Origin: Agelaius tricolor
Taxonomy: Eukaryota > Chordata > Aves > Passeriformes > Icteridae
Length of the DNA: 64,000 bases
Assembly (NCBI GenBank): GCA_023055355.1
Contig: JALJCS010000037.1
Coordinates: 4,960,001 to 5,024,000 of the forward strand
Direction: 5' to 3'
In this document: piece by piece, positions 1 to 13,227 of the stretch
Numbering within the stretch: position 1 is the stretch's first letter
How the letters are laid out: each line of letters opens with the position of its first letter
Program-made: the position numbers and the translations under genes
The notes under the pieces: generated by a model
Database searches by the model: none
Seen by the model: only the letters and a program-made list of their open reading frames with translations
What the model was told of the DNA's origin: nothing

Positions 1-2847
1 GCTGGAAAATACTCATCAGTCCAACTGGAGAAGCCTCCTTTTCCTTGATCCACAGAGGAGGATCCTTGTGGTGATCCCTGTCACAGCACGGCTCAATTAT
101 GGAGCACGTTTCATTTTGCAGGTTTTTGCTAATCTATTTCCTAATCCTTTGGCCTCAGCTTCTGAAACTAATGGGAGTTACTGAGGAGTAGCATGTAGGC
201 AAATTGCTTTGAAGCCAGACTGGAATAATTCCTTTTCATTAGAGAGCAGCATTGTATCACTTGGGAATGTCTTTCCAGGAAGATTTTTATATATTCAAAA
301 ATTTACTTCATATTAACATCTCTGTTTCCAATTTACTTAAGTAACTGATTAACAGTGATTCCATTGAATTGCAAAATTCAGTTGCATACCTGAGTATGCA
401 GCCAGGACACTGACCAGGACACACAGCCCATTGTCTTCAGTTTTGCTGTAGGCTGGTATCAAGTCCAGGCAGCATGAATGGGATCACCTGATGCCATGGC
501 ACTGGTCCCTTTCCATGGCTTTATGCTTCACTTCATGGTTTTAATGGAGGATTTGTGATGGGGTTTGGCTGTTGCTGTCCCATAAGGAGACTGAGTGATG
601 GGGAAATTCAGCTGGGCCAGTACAGGGGGCTGAGTTCCCAGATGGAGACAGTGACCACCCCCAGCAGAGCACCCCCCCTTGCCTCCCCCTTGGCCTAACC
701 AGCCCACAGGGTCCAGAACTCCCTGAAAAATTGCTCGTTTGGCTTTGGCTTATTTAAAAATAAAATCTCCTGCGCAAACTCAAGACTATTTGTTTTTACT
801 AAAGTCTGGAGTTTCCCACAGTGGGCTGTTATGTTTGGGGACTGTTGGAGCCAACATCCATTTTTTTCCTAAGGTAAGGAGCCTTTCTTACCAGGATCAT
901 TAGGATAATAATCATGACAGACATTTCCTAATTAGTCTTTAATCACAGGCTGGACTTTCTGACATGTTCTGGGAACTGATGCTCCTGCCAGACCTTTTCT
1001 GCACCCTCAGCTGGGGTCCCCATGGCTCGGCCATGTCCCAGGAGGGACTCCAGGATGCTCCATGTGCACAAAGGGAGTAATGACTTGGCTCCTGACTGGA
1101 CAGTGGGGAGAAAAGGAGAGGGAGGGCTTGGGAGAGTGTTTTGAGCTTTTGAGATCTCAAGAGCCTGGTGGGTGAGGATGAAATGCCCACATCAGGACAT
1201 GTCCAGGCTGAACATTCCCCACACAGTGAGGAGAATCCCCAGGCATCCCACTGGGTGCACTAGTCTGGTTCCTGCTCACGCTCCCTCTAGGGCTGTGCTC
1301 AGAGAGCTCTGACTTACCAGGTTTTCTGATTTCCTACACTGTGGTGGGAGATGATCGGGGCTTGTTAGGAGACAGTCTTGTGTGCTGGCTCCGCTTTGGC
1401 TCCAGCAGCTCTGAGGTGCTTCCAACAGACAGCCAAGCACACAGTGAGCAGGAGGGACATCCTCCACCCCAGCCCTGCACCCAGGAGCCTCCAAGCCAGA
1501 CCCACAGCAGGAGCCACTCCTTCCTCCCTGCTTCTCCTTCTCTCCAGCTCTGCCCTGGCCTTTGTGAGCACAGGGTACTAGTGGCCCCGTTCCCACACTC
1601 ACAATCCCTGGGTCATGGCAGACAAAAGGAGGTGCCGCCACTGGGAGTCAGGCTGGGGGTAGCCAGGGCAGCCAGGCAGAGCTGCCTCTGCTGCTGCTGC
1701 CTCATTTTATTTCCACTGGGGATGACCTGCAGTTTTCTCCTTGCTAATCCCTCTCTTTAATCCCCTTCTCCTCTCCTCACCCGGGTCAGGGTGCTTTCTT
1801 GTCATCTCCCTCCTTCCCTGGTGGTTCCATCCCAGTCGCTATTGAAAAAACCAGATGCAGATGAGATGTCCCTGTCACCCACACACTGGTGGGCAGGGTC
1901 CAAGCCAGGGCTGCAGGAAGGTGGAGATGCTGCCAGTGACATCACACTCTGCCCTTGCCTGATTAGACATGAGCTGTAAGAGAAGTCACTCAGAGGTGGA
2001 TCAAGACAAGGCTGGATTCTGCCTCCTGGTGAATTCCCAACTGGGACTTCTCACCAAGGCTTCTTTGCCAGGACGAAGGAGATGTAGGGCTGAAATCCCG
2101 TGTCCCCATGGGTCCCACAGCAATATTTCACTCCTGGGTTTGCTTCTGGAGCTGGGGACCCTGCAGTGGCCTCGACCCTGCCCAGGCACAGTGCTCCCTG
2201 CCATGCCCTGCCATGAAGAACCTTGGCACTGGGAGCTGGAGCTGGGCACCTGCCCTTCACACAGACATCACTACTGTCAGGCTTAGCACAGCATCACCAG
2301 GGCCTTTGCTCAGAGTCTGAACAGATTCAGGGTCTGAGTTTAGTCCTGATTTGTGAGAGACTTCGCTCTAACACTGAAGCACCAGGGTGTTCTCTATTAA
2401 ACGGTCTGATGCAGTTGGTTCCAGCCCACATTGCAGTGATGAGGTGAAGTGCTCAGTTGTCACCAAATCAAAGGAGTCAATCGTTGTGTTTTTATTGGAA
2501 ATCCAACAGTAGCATCCTCATTTCCAGGCTTGAGTGGGAGCTCAAAGGCTGCAGTGTGGGTGAATCCTGCAAATGGCAGAGCTGTCCCCTTTTCTAGCTG
2601 TTTTTTGGAAGTGCAGCTGCAGCTCACAAGCTGCGAGACCCTTTCATCTGGAATTTCAGTATTTCCAGTCCTAATACTGTGTCATATGGTCCTTACCTGC
2701 TCCAAAACCTCCTGTTTCAGCACTTTTCTCTGGCACCTGCAAGGCTGGGGCCTGACCTGAGCAGACACCTCTGCCAGCGACTGTGGCATCCACAGTGCTT
2801 CTGGAGGCCCCTTGAGGATACAGCTGTGGTTTCTCTGTGTATTTTAG

Positions 2848-3048
2848 TACAGTGAGAGTGGTGAAATACTGCCACAGGTTGTCCACAGAGGTGATGGCTG
2901 CCCTGCTCCAGGAAACATTCAAGGTCAGACTGGATGTGCCTCTGAGAAACCTGATCTAATGGACGATGTCCCTGGTCACTGCAGGAGATTTGGACTAGAT
3001 GAGCTTTAAAGGTCCCTTCCAATCCAAAGTGTGTGATGATTCTATGAT
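2848..3048 (+). mobile_element. CR1 LINE 3' fragment
   Basis: The sequence follows the avian CR1 3' end. There is a diverged segment about inward-facing aggregate contacts of the consensus (a 'ggtgatggctgccctg' block), then a 'ttcaaggtcagactgga' block, then 'gagctttaaaggtcccttcc', ending in the diagnostic 'gattctatga' tail. It is 5'-truncated, as nearly all CR1 copies are, and has many substitutions, so it is old. Confidence 0.85.
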
Positions 3049-3776
3049 CCTGGTGATAAACCAATCCTCCCGGTACCATCCCGGTGCTGACAGAGCAGCG
3101 GTGCATAGCCCTCCCTGCTGACCTGAATCATGTGGTACCAGGGATGAGTAAAAAAAAACCAAACAAAAAACAAGGCTGTGGCAGGAGAAGCAGCCTGGGA
3201 TGGGAGATAAGGTCTTCCTGTTTCCCACAACACCCTGTGTTTCTTATCTTCAGTACTGCAAATAAAAACAAGGGAGCCAGCAAGGCTGATTCCCACAATG
3301 TAGTGAGGACTCATCAGCACTGTTTTCCCAGTGGCTCCCATCTCTGTAGGAGGATGCCTGGGTCCCAGGATGGGCTTTCCCCACAGAGGTCAGCTCAGTG
3401 GAGGTCTTCTCTCCCCACGTGGCAGGCAGGGCTCTGTGTGTCCCCTCCATGTCCCACAGGATGGCTCCTGTTGGTCCTCAGGCTCCACAGGGACAGGGAT
3501 GTTGCAGATCCCACCATTCTGGTCCACAAAAGCATCTTGGCCACCAGCAGGGAGGGAAATGCAGTTGTGCACTGAACCAGCCTGGCAGGACCCCCACGCC
3601 TCCTCTGCCAGCCTTGGCACACAGGAGCCCCACCTTCAGACAAACAAGGCTTGCGGTTTTCCAGAGCAAGCACTGGAAGTTCGCAGCACCTGCTCATCAA
3701 TGTATGGAGTTCAATGAGGTTTTGAAATGTAGGATCTATAATTTATCACCTGCACTAAAATAGGGCAACTTATTTT

Positions 3777-3905
3777 ATAGAATTACAGACTGGTTTGGGC
3801 TGGAAGGGACCTTTAAATCTTATCTTGTTCTACTCCCTGCCATGGGGTATTTCTGCACCAGCTTTTCTAAAACAATGGGTGCTTGTCCTCCATGTTATCC
3901 TGTTC
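3777..3905 (-). mobile_element. CR1 LINE 3' fragment, reversed
   Basis: This reads as the reverse complement of a CR1 3' end: 'atagaattacagactggttt', 'gggctggaagggacctttaa', then 'ctccctgccatggggta'. The 5' (right-hand) limit is uncertain because similarity fades after the 'ccagcttttctaaaa' stretch. Confidence 0.8.
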
Positions 3906-6559
3906 GCATTACCCATTTCTAGAGACATGTATGATTTATGATCCTACCCTCTCTCGAGGTAAATAATGGGGAAAATGTAGGTGCTGCTAGTCTGAATGAA
4001 TTTTATCAAGTAGGACACCTGGCTGGTGAAGCCACATCTCCTGCTTTCCAGGAGGAGTCAGGGACATGGATAAAAAATTCAAGGTTGCCCAATGTGCCAT
4101 CAAGAAGAAAAGAGCATCTCAGCAGAGGTTTGGCATGCACTGGATCTGGTAGCAGGCGAGGAGCAGGACTGGGACAAATTCTGGGAATTTTTAGGCCAGA
4201 GGGAATTTCACAACGGGAGGTGGGATGGGGGCTCCACAGCAAACATTTTAAGTCCAGCATCGAAAGCTTTAAGTAGTTGTACAGGCTTTTAAGGTGTCTG
4301 ACCTTTGACTTATCCAGGGAAAAAACAGGGGAGAGATTCCTTTTTCTACTGGAATAAGTCCAGCTTGGCAGCCCGCACCCAATTAGCAGCAAAAGCCACT
4401 AACAACTCAGCATGTGCAACTCCGGCCTCCAACTCTTCTCACAGACCTTGTGAACTCTGGGACTGTTTTCTTTTCAGCCACCCTTTGCCAGCAAAATCCA
4501 CACACTGGATGGTCTGTCCCAGGAGAAATCAGCTCTGCTGGAGCCTGAACCATTTGGAGGGAAAAGTGCTGCTTTCTAAGTGCCAGGGGGCTTGTTCTAA
4601 AAATCCTCTTCCCACATTAAAGCACTGTCTCTATTGTATGAAAGTATTAAAATTGTTAATATAGCTATTAGCTCATTATATATATAGTATCTAAATGTGT
4701 GTGTGCATATATATTTATATATATTAGATCCCACTGTATTGTGCTGAGGCTGTGAATTTTTACTTCAGACTTTGGTAGTGTCCATGCTTAAGTAAAACAA
4801 ACCAAAGGATACCCTGGCCCTGGAAATGAGGTTTTGCTTCACTGAGCAGCTGAGATGAGGAGTAAGGGGCTGGTTTTGTGGGATCTTGGCTGTACCACCC
4901 CCAGCCCCTGGATCAGCACGTGCCTGGCTGCTCACCTCTCACTGGCAATGGGCCCCAGCACCATTGCTGACTCACTGGGAGCCCCAGACCTCAGGAAAAT
5001 ACCAGAATTCTCCCTGGGAGTGTCACCATGGCTCTGTTCAGGGTTGGGATGATGCCTCCATGAGCAAACATCCCGCTTGGGGCCAGGACCTGGGCCACAG
5101 CGTGACCTGGCTGGGGCCAGCTCCTGACACAACTGCTTGGGATTTTGCTTTTCCCACAAGCACTTGCATCCCCCATAGCCCCTTTCTGGGTGATTAATGA
5201 CCCTGCTGATAGATTTGTGCCACTGCTTCTTCCTGGGGCTGCTCCTGGGCAGGGCATGTCCCTCTCCCCAGCCTTCCCAGGGATGTTCCCAGTTGGCACT
5301 TCCCATGTGAGGGACAGATGTGTCTCCATGTGCAGCTCCAGCACAGCCTTTGCTCAGCTGGGTCTGAGCAATTCCTGCTCCTTCTCCTCCACTGCTGTGT
5401 AACAGCCTCAGGCCCTGCCAATTCCCCACTCCTGTCCCAGGTGTGGAGCTCCCCTTCCTTGGAATGGGCTGCAAGGCTGGGCCCCGCACAGCTCCTGGCT
5501 GAGCTCAGTGATGTGGCTGTGCTGGGGCTCTCCAGGAGCTGAGCCCCTGGGTCAGCCCAGCCTGGCCGTGGGCAGGGCCTGGGGAGTGCAGGGGCTGCAG
5601 GGGGTCAGGGCTCAGTCCCTTGGTGCCCGCCCAGGTGCTGCGGCTGTGCTGGAGTCCCCGCTGCCAGAGAAACCAGAGGGGCCCCTGGGAGCCGTGGCCT
5701 GGGAAGTGATTCAGGGGTTGTCCTGGAAGTGGGGAAGTGCTGGAAGCTGCCTGGGGAAGGAGATCTCTTGGAAAAAGCATCTGGCAGGGATGTTCTCCCT
5801 GTGGAAATAGATGAGCTGTTTTCCCTGGAAAAGGGCTCTGACCCAGGGAGTTGCTGCTCTGTGATCCCTCCTGGACTTTGGGCTTTGCTGGGGCTGTACA
5901 TTAATTTCTCAGAGCCCTGCCTTTTGCCAGGCTTGTTCCTCCTTTTCTGCTCCTTTTCTGAATGATTTGTCCCTTAAAAATTAGGGTGACCCTAGCAGTT
6001 CTGCCTTCCACTCTCAATGCCCAGGGCAGACAACTCCGGGATGGGCCGTGGGAACCAGGGCAGAATCAGGATTTATTAAAAACCCTAGAAAGCAATTTCA
6101 CTAAGGCCATAAAACAGCAAGGCAGCTAAAAGCAGATAAATCTACTAATTATTTGCTCATTAAAAAAGCCCTCCAACAAATTCTTCTACGGTGATCCCAT
6201 AAATCTCTCCAACACCATTAAGGACAGTTGTCTTCAAGTCTTATCTCCCCACAGGCAAGCCTTTTATGGGCCTACAAACAGTGGGTTTAGGATCTGTATT
6301 GCAGAATATAACCAAAGTTTGATGAGATCATCCAACAGAAGCAACCCCAGTTCCCCATGGCAGTAGGAAGCAGCAGGTCCCTCCCCAGGGAGGTGGATGA
6401 AGCCCTAGGACTGGCAGGACTGGCAGCTCTTGCCCCATGACTCCAGGGGGATTGCATGGATTCTGAGCCATGGCCACAGCTGCTACAAATGCCTTTTCCT
6501 GGCACTGAAAGCATTTGAGCACAAGATGAGCCTGTTTGCAGTCGTCTGGGCTCCTGCAC

Positions 6560-6700
6560 TGGGTGCATGACAGACTGGATAGGGCTTGGAGCAACCTGCT
6601 CCAATGGAAAGTGTCCCTGCCCATGGCACAGGGTGGAACGAGATGAGCTTTAATGTCCCTTCCAGCCCAACCCAGTCTCTGCTTCTGTGATTTTGTGATT
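6560..6700 (+). mobile_element. CR1 LINE 3' fragment
   Basis: It contains the CR1 segments 'gatagggcttggagcaacct', 'tgtccctgcccatggcaca', 'gatgagctttaatgtccctt' and 'ccagcccaacccagtct', then a decayed 'ctgtgattttgtgattt' tail. It is 5'-truncated. Confidence 0.85.
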
Positions 6701-8100
6701 TGCACACAGAGGGCTGGGAATAGGGCTTGCCTTAGCCATGTTGGGGGGACTGGATGGAGCCCATATGGAAGGGCTGTTCCACAAAGACCTTCAGTTCTAT
6801 GCATACAAATTTAAAACTTAGAGGAAAATCATCCCCCAGCTACTCATTTCCCCAAAGGCAAACCCCCACTAAAACTCTGAAATTATGCAAGAGATATTTT
6901 AGCACTGAAGCTGCCGGTGCAGGGCTGCTACTGGCCATGGTTTTGGGTGCTGGCTTCTGCCTCCAGAATCTCAGCGTCATTGTTGCCTTCCTGCAACCAC
7001 CTTCAGCCCTCCTCAGCTCTGGCACTGCTTGCTTCCATTCTGGGAGCAAGAGCTGGCAGGGAGATGCTGGCAGCAGCATTACTTGGCTGTGCCCTGCTCT
7101 CTCTGCAATGCCAGCTTTGCCTGCAGGGCTGAGTTCACAGCCCATTTTCCAGCCAGAACCTGGATTTCCACCATTCGACTTCATCTGCTGAGCCTGACCT
7201 GCCCCCCCCCGGCTGTCCCCTCCTGTCAGGAGTTGTGCAGAGCCACAAGGTCCCCCCTGAGCCTCCTTTGCTCCAGGCTGAGCCCCTGCCCAGCTCCCTT
7301 AGCTGTTCCTGGAGCTCCAGCCCCTTCTCCACCCTTCCCTCACTGGAGCTGTGCTCCCTGGTTTCCCACACCCTGGACGGGTCCCAAAGGAAATGTCACC
7401 AGCAGATTTAAACTGACTTCGGCGCAGAAATTGTGCCATGAGCCTGATGCCACCATTCAGCCCCTGTGTCCCCATCCCCTGCTCTAGCAGCAGCTGCTGA
7501 CTTTTATTTTCAAGTTTTATTGCTCTAAGATCACAAGCTGTGCAAAGGGGGTGTTTCTAACTATCCTTCTCTTACTGAGACGATGTGTGGCTTGATTTTA
7601 TGAGACGATCTGATGGCTTGTGCTTTCTGCCTGTGCAAAGCCTTTCTGCTTTATGGACTCAGGCCAGTTTGGCCAATGCCATTCACACCCTCTGCAGCCA
7701 CCTGGCCTCCTAGCCCAGACACCCGGGAGTGTAATCACTCCTAAAAAAAAACCTCAGCTGTGAAGAAAATGTTTAATTTTGCATCTCAGCATGTGCAAAG
7801 GCCCCGGTGTCCCAGGCAGGGCATTAGACAAAGCTGGCCCTCCTGCAGGAGGCATCTCCACAGGGAAGTGCCTTTCTCCTGGCCACGTTGGCCCAGGGCA
7901 ATGCCAACACTCTCGTGGGCTCGCCGGAACCAGCCGGGACTGCCCGGGGTGATGGGGGGACAGCAGAGCAGCAGCCTTGGGGCGGTGCTGGTTGGATCCA
8001 GAGCCCATTCTGCGTCCCCTCGCCCGGCCCTGGGGTGCCAGCAGCGATGGCAGCACGTCCTGTGCGTTGTCCCATGGCCGGCCTGCAGCCCGTCCCCACC

Positions 8101-8267
8101 ATGCCGTGCCGGGCCGGGCCGTGCCGTGCGGTACCGGGCCGGGCCATACCGGGCCGTGCCGTGCCATGCCATGCCGTGCCAGGCCGTGCGGTACCGGGCC
8201 GGGCCGGGCCGGGCCGGGCCGTGCCGTGGTGTGCCGTACCGCGCCGTACCGCGCCGTGCCGGGCCGC
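8101..8267. repeat. Variant pentanucleotide array (GTGCC/GGGCC/GTACC)
   Basis: The tract stays in a strict 5-bp register for about 33 units. The units are mainly GTGCC and GGGCC, with GTACC, ATGCC, ATACC and GCGCC variants. Variant units are clustered rather than random, so the array has probably grown by slippage and local duplication. Confidence 0.9.
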
Positions 8268-8323
8268 ACGGGCTGTCCCTCCCGCCGAGGACAGAGCCCG
8301 GAGCCGCCTTCCCACGGGCGCTG

Positions 8324-8346
8324 CCCCCCCCCCCCCCCCCCCCCCC
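8324..8346. repeat. Poly-C tract, 23 bp
   Basis: An uninterrupted run of 23 C. Such tracts are unstable and often miscounted in assemblies. Confidence 0.95.
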
Positions 8347-9424
8347 GGCTCCCCTCTGATGTGGCCTCCGAAGGACGTGGTGACAATAAAAGTGCGATGC
8401 CGGCGAGGTGCGAAGGGCGCCGAGGCGCTCGGTTTCCTGTTAGCACCGGCGCAGCAAGCCCGGCTCCCCCCGCGCCGCCAGCTCCATTCACAGCTACTTG
8501 CTAAAACAACACACAGTGTGTCAACTCCCTCTAGGCCAAAAATAACTGCCGCCCCATTAACGCCGAGTTGTTTGTTTGTTTTCAGCTGTTTTCTGCCCTT
8601 CTCGCGGAGGGACCGTGCCTGCCGGGGGAGCGCAGGACCCTGCGGGGCCCCCGCCGTGCCCGGAACCCCGCTCCCCGCTCGGGGCGATCTGGGTGCCCTG
8701 CGCTCACTGCTGAGCCCCGGCCTGGCTGGGCTGCTGCTCTCCGCTGGGTCCTGGGGGCTGCCGGAGGTCCCCCCGCAGGGACAGGGCAGCCGGGTCCCCG
8801 GGAGATGTCCCCCAGCCCTGCCCCCTTGCCTCCACCAGATTTTGGGGACCCGAAGGGATTGTAGGGCCATAGCAAAGGGTCGTGGCTGCCTGTGGCATCA
8901 GGGATAGCAAATGTCGCAGTAGGTGCTAAGCAGGGTGAGCAGAAGGAGGGGACTTTGTTGACTTCCTTAGGGGCTTAGTAAGTGGGGCTGAGGTGGGAGC
9001 AAGAGTTCCTGGGCATCTGGGAGTCCCCAGCCCCTCCACAGACACTCCCAACCCCACCTGCAGGATGGATTTTGCTTGGTTTTCCTGAGGAATCCACAAA
9101 TAGGCATTTCAATTCTTACTCTTTCAGTCAGATATTGGTGCTAAGAATGATGGTAATTATTCACAAACGCCTGGAAGACCTGTCTTGATTTTCAACCAGT
9201 TCTAAAGCAAAGTGAAAGTCTTCCAAACCGGAAGAAAAATGCCCCCAATGCCTACAGGGAGAAGAATTGCTTTAAAGAAGGAAATTCACATTTCCCACAG
9301 TGCTTGTGACAACATGTGTGCCCACAGTGGGCAGTCAGAGCCCTTCCCCACAGATGTCCCTGGTGCTCTTTGCCCATCTGCCCCTGCCAGCTCTCCCTAA
9401 TCAGGCTCTTCAGGAGCCCCAAAC

Positions 9425-9650
9425 AGGTAGAAGGGTTTGACAATGTCCCTCTCTGCAGGGACAGAGGAGGACAATGTGTCTCTGTACTGGCCACTGGTCA
9501 GGCCACACCTCAAGTCCTGGTTTCAGTTTTGGGATTCTCATGACAGAAAGACTTTGAGAGGCTGGAACACCAGGAGAGGCTGAGAGAGCTGGGAGGGCTC
9601 AGCCTGGAGAAAAGGAAGCCGAGAGGGACTCTTCTGCCTCTGACAATCAT
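9425..9650 (+). mobile_element. CR1 LINE fragment, reverse-transcriptase 3' region
   Basis: The order of blocks matches CR1 just upstream of its 3' UTR: 'ggtcaggccacacctcaag', 'tttcagttttgggattctca', 'aaagactttgagaggctgga', 'gaggctgagagagctggg', 'ctcagcctggagaaaagga'. Unlike the other copies it lacks the terminal tail, so it is truncated at both ends and has no intact ORF. Confidence 0.85.
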
Positions 9651-10913
9651 GTTTATGGAGCAGGTTTTTCTGGCATTTAAGAGCATATGCAGGTTGTGCT
9701 GTGTCCATCTCATGTAACTGCTGTGGTGGGGAGGGATCTAGCAAAGTCCTCAGCATCACACTGAGCGTGGAACTGCGACATCCAGGAGTGCTGCTGAAAC
9801 CCCTCACACCACCAGTGCCCACAGATGTCCCCAGGAGGGGACACTTCCTATCCCTTTAGAAGGTGCAAAAATGCAGCAGGACCATGGGACTGAGTACCTA
9901 ACAGAGCACAAGACGCAGTGCACTTAACCCAGGGAGGATGCAGGGCAGTGAAAGCCCCTGCCAGAAAGTGCCTTAAATGGCCTTTTCCACAATAAAAAAT
10001 AAGAAGCTATGTCTGTCATGAAGGAGATGGGAATATTTTGTATGCTGAGTGAAATCAGAGCAAGTGACTCCCAGGCAGGTCACTGTCTCAGCCACTTCTG
10101 CATTGCACCTGTCAGCTCTCACCCCTGCAGCCACTTTGCAGAGCTTTGCCTGATTAAAATTATCTTCACAGGGAGGCAGACCAGGGAATCCATTAAGAAT
10201 GACTGTTTAAAGTGTCCATCCAAGGGTCTCCAATTGCAGTGGACTTTGTGGGCAAGGGTTGGGTTTTCTACCCTGGGGAAACACTTCTCATGGGTGAGTT
10301 GGGGGAGATGTCTGTGTTTACCAAAATTTCTTCTGCTGTGAGGAAGATCTTGCCCTGTATGGGAACATCACAGCCTTATCTGGGCACTGGAGGCTCTCCC
10401 TCTCTTCCAGCATTGAAACCATCACGCAGAACCACTGGTGCACAGAAGTCTGGGTGATGTCCCCACAGAGAGAAGGTAAAAGAGTCAATGGGGAAATGAT
10501 GAGACGAAAGAAACATTATCCAGGAGGTTGTGGGTTGCTGCAAGTCACAAAATGTGGAGTAAAAACCTTTCTTTGCCAATAGCAGTAGCTGCTCAGGTTG
10601 ATTCATTTGGGCAGAAGCTGCCCTGGACTATGCTGGTCATCCAGGACATTTTATCTTCATTAGCTTGCCATTGACAAGGCCAATAATGGAACTGTGGGGA
10701 ACACATCAAAAGAAGTTTTCTTCCTGCTCAGGACGATTTTGCAGTTTGGATTTTGGGCTGTGCAGAATGAGCCATCAGCTTGAGTGTTTTGTTTGTTGAC
10801 CCTACTGGAATGCTTACGATTATCATCAATGTGATTTCTAATTTCAGGAGGTTCTTTCCAGTTTTTTCTCTCCCTTACTGACAAACATTGTTGCCACCCA
10901 ATGTTTCCCCTTA

Positions 10914-10947
10914 TGTGAGAGATGAGGATGGTTCCTCATCTCTCACA
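10914..10947. repeat. Perfect 15-bp inverted repeat, 4-nt loop
   Basis: The left arm TGTGAGAGATGAGGA (10914-10928) is followed by the loop TGGT (10929-10932) and the exact reverse complement (10933-10947). The flanking bases do not extend the pairing. The stem is too short for a microRNA precursor, and its role is unknown. Confidence 0.9.
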
Positions 10948-13227
10948 GCAAGAGGATTTCTTACCTTGTTTTGCAAACAGCTTCCTCCGGTTCAGACTTG
11001 GCTGGTGTCCCTCTCTTCATCAGTCTGTTTATAATGGGATGGTCACCCCATCTTTGTCCAATGAAAAGCCTCTTCCAGCCTTGATGTTTCACTTAATCTT
11101 TTGGCATCTCACATCTACATTTTTCTGGGAAAGGAAAGGCTTCAGGGGCATCCAACCCCAGCCCAGCCCTGTGAGGTGGCTCCAGGGCAGGGGAAGTGCA
11201 GGCTGTGGGTAATGCTTGCAAAGCACATGGATGCTCAGGTAGGAATTACATCTAAGCCCGCCAAGCCACAGGATTCTCATCCAACAGCTTTCTATGACTC
11301 ATGTCCTCAGGAGACCCCAGGCCTGGCTTCCAGAGCTGGGTGTCACAGCTTCCCAGGACAGCAGGTTTGGCCTGGAGCCTGGCTTTTTGTACTGGGGTGC
11401 ACGTGATGTCTCCAGGGGCTCAAGTGGTGGCATTTTCCTTTCAGACTTTGCAGAGTAGCAGGAGACATTTATGGTGCTGTCTGACATAGGAGGTTTCTCA
11501 TTTCTCATTTCTCCTCTGGGAAAATGTTCAGAGAACAAAAAATAATAAATTTTAAAAGACGTGGTAGTATTTTTTTCTAGTTTTGAGAAGTTGTTTCTCT
11601 GTTTGTTAAAGAATTCACTGTGTGGAAGAAACGGTGTCTGGTGTGGCCCCAAGTCCATCATCTCCAAGTGCTCCAACAACTTGCATGGAGTGAGAGAGAC
11701 TCTGGAAATAAGGCCAAGAAATGGGCTCAGCTCAAAACCTGAGCCTGTTGTGCCCCTGACTGCTGGTCTGGCTCGTGATATGGTGGACACATGTCCTGGG
11801 CCATTTCCTTTGGACAGGAGGGTGCTCTGGGCTGTCCCTGCCTCTCCTGAAGCCTAAACATCCCCTTCCCTGTCTGATCAAGCATTCCAGATCCAGCCTG
11901 GTTGCATGGAAAAACATGGCTAAAATTAATTTGGTTTGAATAGAGGGGCTGAAGACACTGGAGAGTAGGAAATGAATGTGCTGGGCTTGTGCACTGGGGC
12001 TCAGGGCACTCCAGAGCAGCCCCTGTACCCTGGAGGGAGCTGCAGTAGTGGCTGGCAGATGCCAGAACTTTGTCAGCTCTGCGTGGCACCGAGTTCCCAC
12101 CACAGACCCTGCTCCCAGGAACCAGCCACTGACAGATCTGTAGTTCATGAGGGTTCACTCACCTTCCTGGACACTTGGAAGTGTCTGGTGCTTCAGTCTG
12201 GGCTATTCATGCACAGCAGTAGCTTGGAGAGGAATCTGTCCGATCCCTGATGTTCCTAACTGCTGATGGGAATCATTATCTTCAGTTGGTGTCTCTGCCA
12301 CAGACAAGGAAGGAATCCTGAGTGCAGGATGCAGCTGAAGACCAAACTCAGGCAGTGCTGAGTGCTGTGCCCGGTGTCTGCGCTGTGCATGGTGCAGTTG
12401 GGAAGCGGGGAAATGGAGCAGAGAGCTGAGCTGGTGTGTCCGAATGCAGTCCCTGCTCTGCTCACACTGCCAGGCCACTCCTGTGAGTGTAGTACAGGCA
12501 AAGAAGGGGCAAGTTGGTTATTTCTGACAGCATAAAGGCAGCCCCTCACCAGCCCACTCGCTGGAGGAGCAGTGGAGCACCACCGGGGCCCTGGCCCTCA
12601 CTCCTCCCATGCCTCTGGCAAACCTCCCTGCAGAGCTGGGGGCACCTTGTACCTTTGGCTTTTGCTCGTGGCAGGGTTTCAGTGTCACAGCCATGGTGGG
12701 AATTTACACATGTCCCCATGGCCTCATCCTCACCAGGATGGGCAGCACTGTGGCTCTCTCCAGTGCTGCTGCTGGTGCCAGCCCTCAGTGTGGTGCCTGG
12801 CATGGTAGGGACATCTGGTCTGATGGAGCCAACCCCCATTTGGGAGTCTGAGTTCCTGCCATGCAGCAGGCTTGCTGCTCCTCTTTCCTTCTGTCCCTTT
12901 GCTGGTTCTGCTGTGATCCTGTGGCCGTTGTGTCTCTCACAGTGCCTGGGCAGTGGGACACAGCGAGGTGACAAATCCCTGCACACCAGGACTGTTATTT
13001 ATTTACTGTCACAGCCTCACTGGGCCTCTGTTGAGCCTCTGAGTTCTGCAGCCACTTCGCCTTTTTGTTTTTCATGTTCTCACATTTTTCTAGACGCTGT
13101 GTTTTCACATCTTCTGTTTGTTTTGAATGCTGGGGGAGACGGACACACCACAGAGAATTCCCAGCCTGGACCGTGCCGGGTGAGGCGGGGCTGGGGTGTG
13201 AAGGCGCCTGCTGGGAGCGTGGTTGCT

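Larger units (their letters stand above)
1..8039. other. Noncoding, presumed EXD3 intron or upstream sequence
   Basis: No reading frame here looks like a conserved protein, and no acceptor-exon-donor unit could be tied to a known family. It contains three CR1 fragments (listed separately) and an AT-rich dinucleotide patch at 4676-4726 (TA and TG runs). Everything else is unique mid-GC sequence. Assignment to EXD3 is inferred only from the + strand EXD3 exons downstream. Confidence 0.5.
8040..8830. promoter_or_regulatory. CpG-rich island with pentamer array
   Basis: CpG dinucleotides are dense from about 8040 to 8830, against a CpG-poor background on both sides. Part of the density comes from the pentanucleotide array at 8101-8267, but 8360-8800 is CpG-rich without repeats. 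The island could mark an alternative promoter or an intragenic enhancer. No coding exon was recognised in it, and long open frames on both strands here reflect GC bias and repeats. Confidence 0.4.
8831..13220. other. Noncoding, presumed EXD3 intron or upstream sequence
   Basis: No gene was recognised. It holds one internal CR1 fragment (9425-9650) and a perfect 15-bp inverted repeat (10914-10947). The remainder is unique sequence. Confidence 0.5.

Noticed and set aside
7824..8870. 348-codon minus-strand frame, and a 339-codon + frame over it
   Set aside because: Both strands are open because of GC-rich pentamer repeats. The composition is Ala/Pro/Gly/Arg with no family similarity or codon structure.
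10240..10293. 54-bp segment with TTGCAG acceptor and GTGAGT donor
   Set aside because: There is nothing to link it to a gene. Splice-like pairs of this quality occur by chance in 64 kb.
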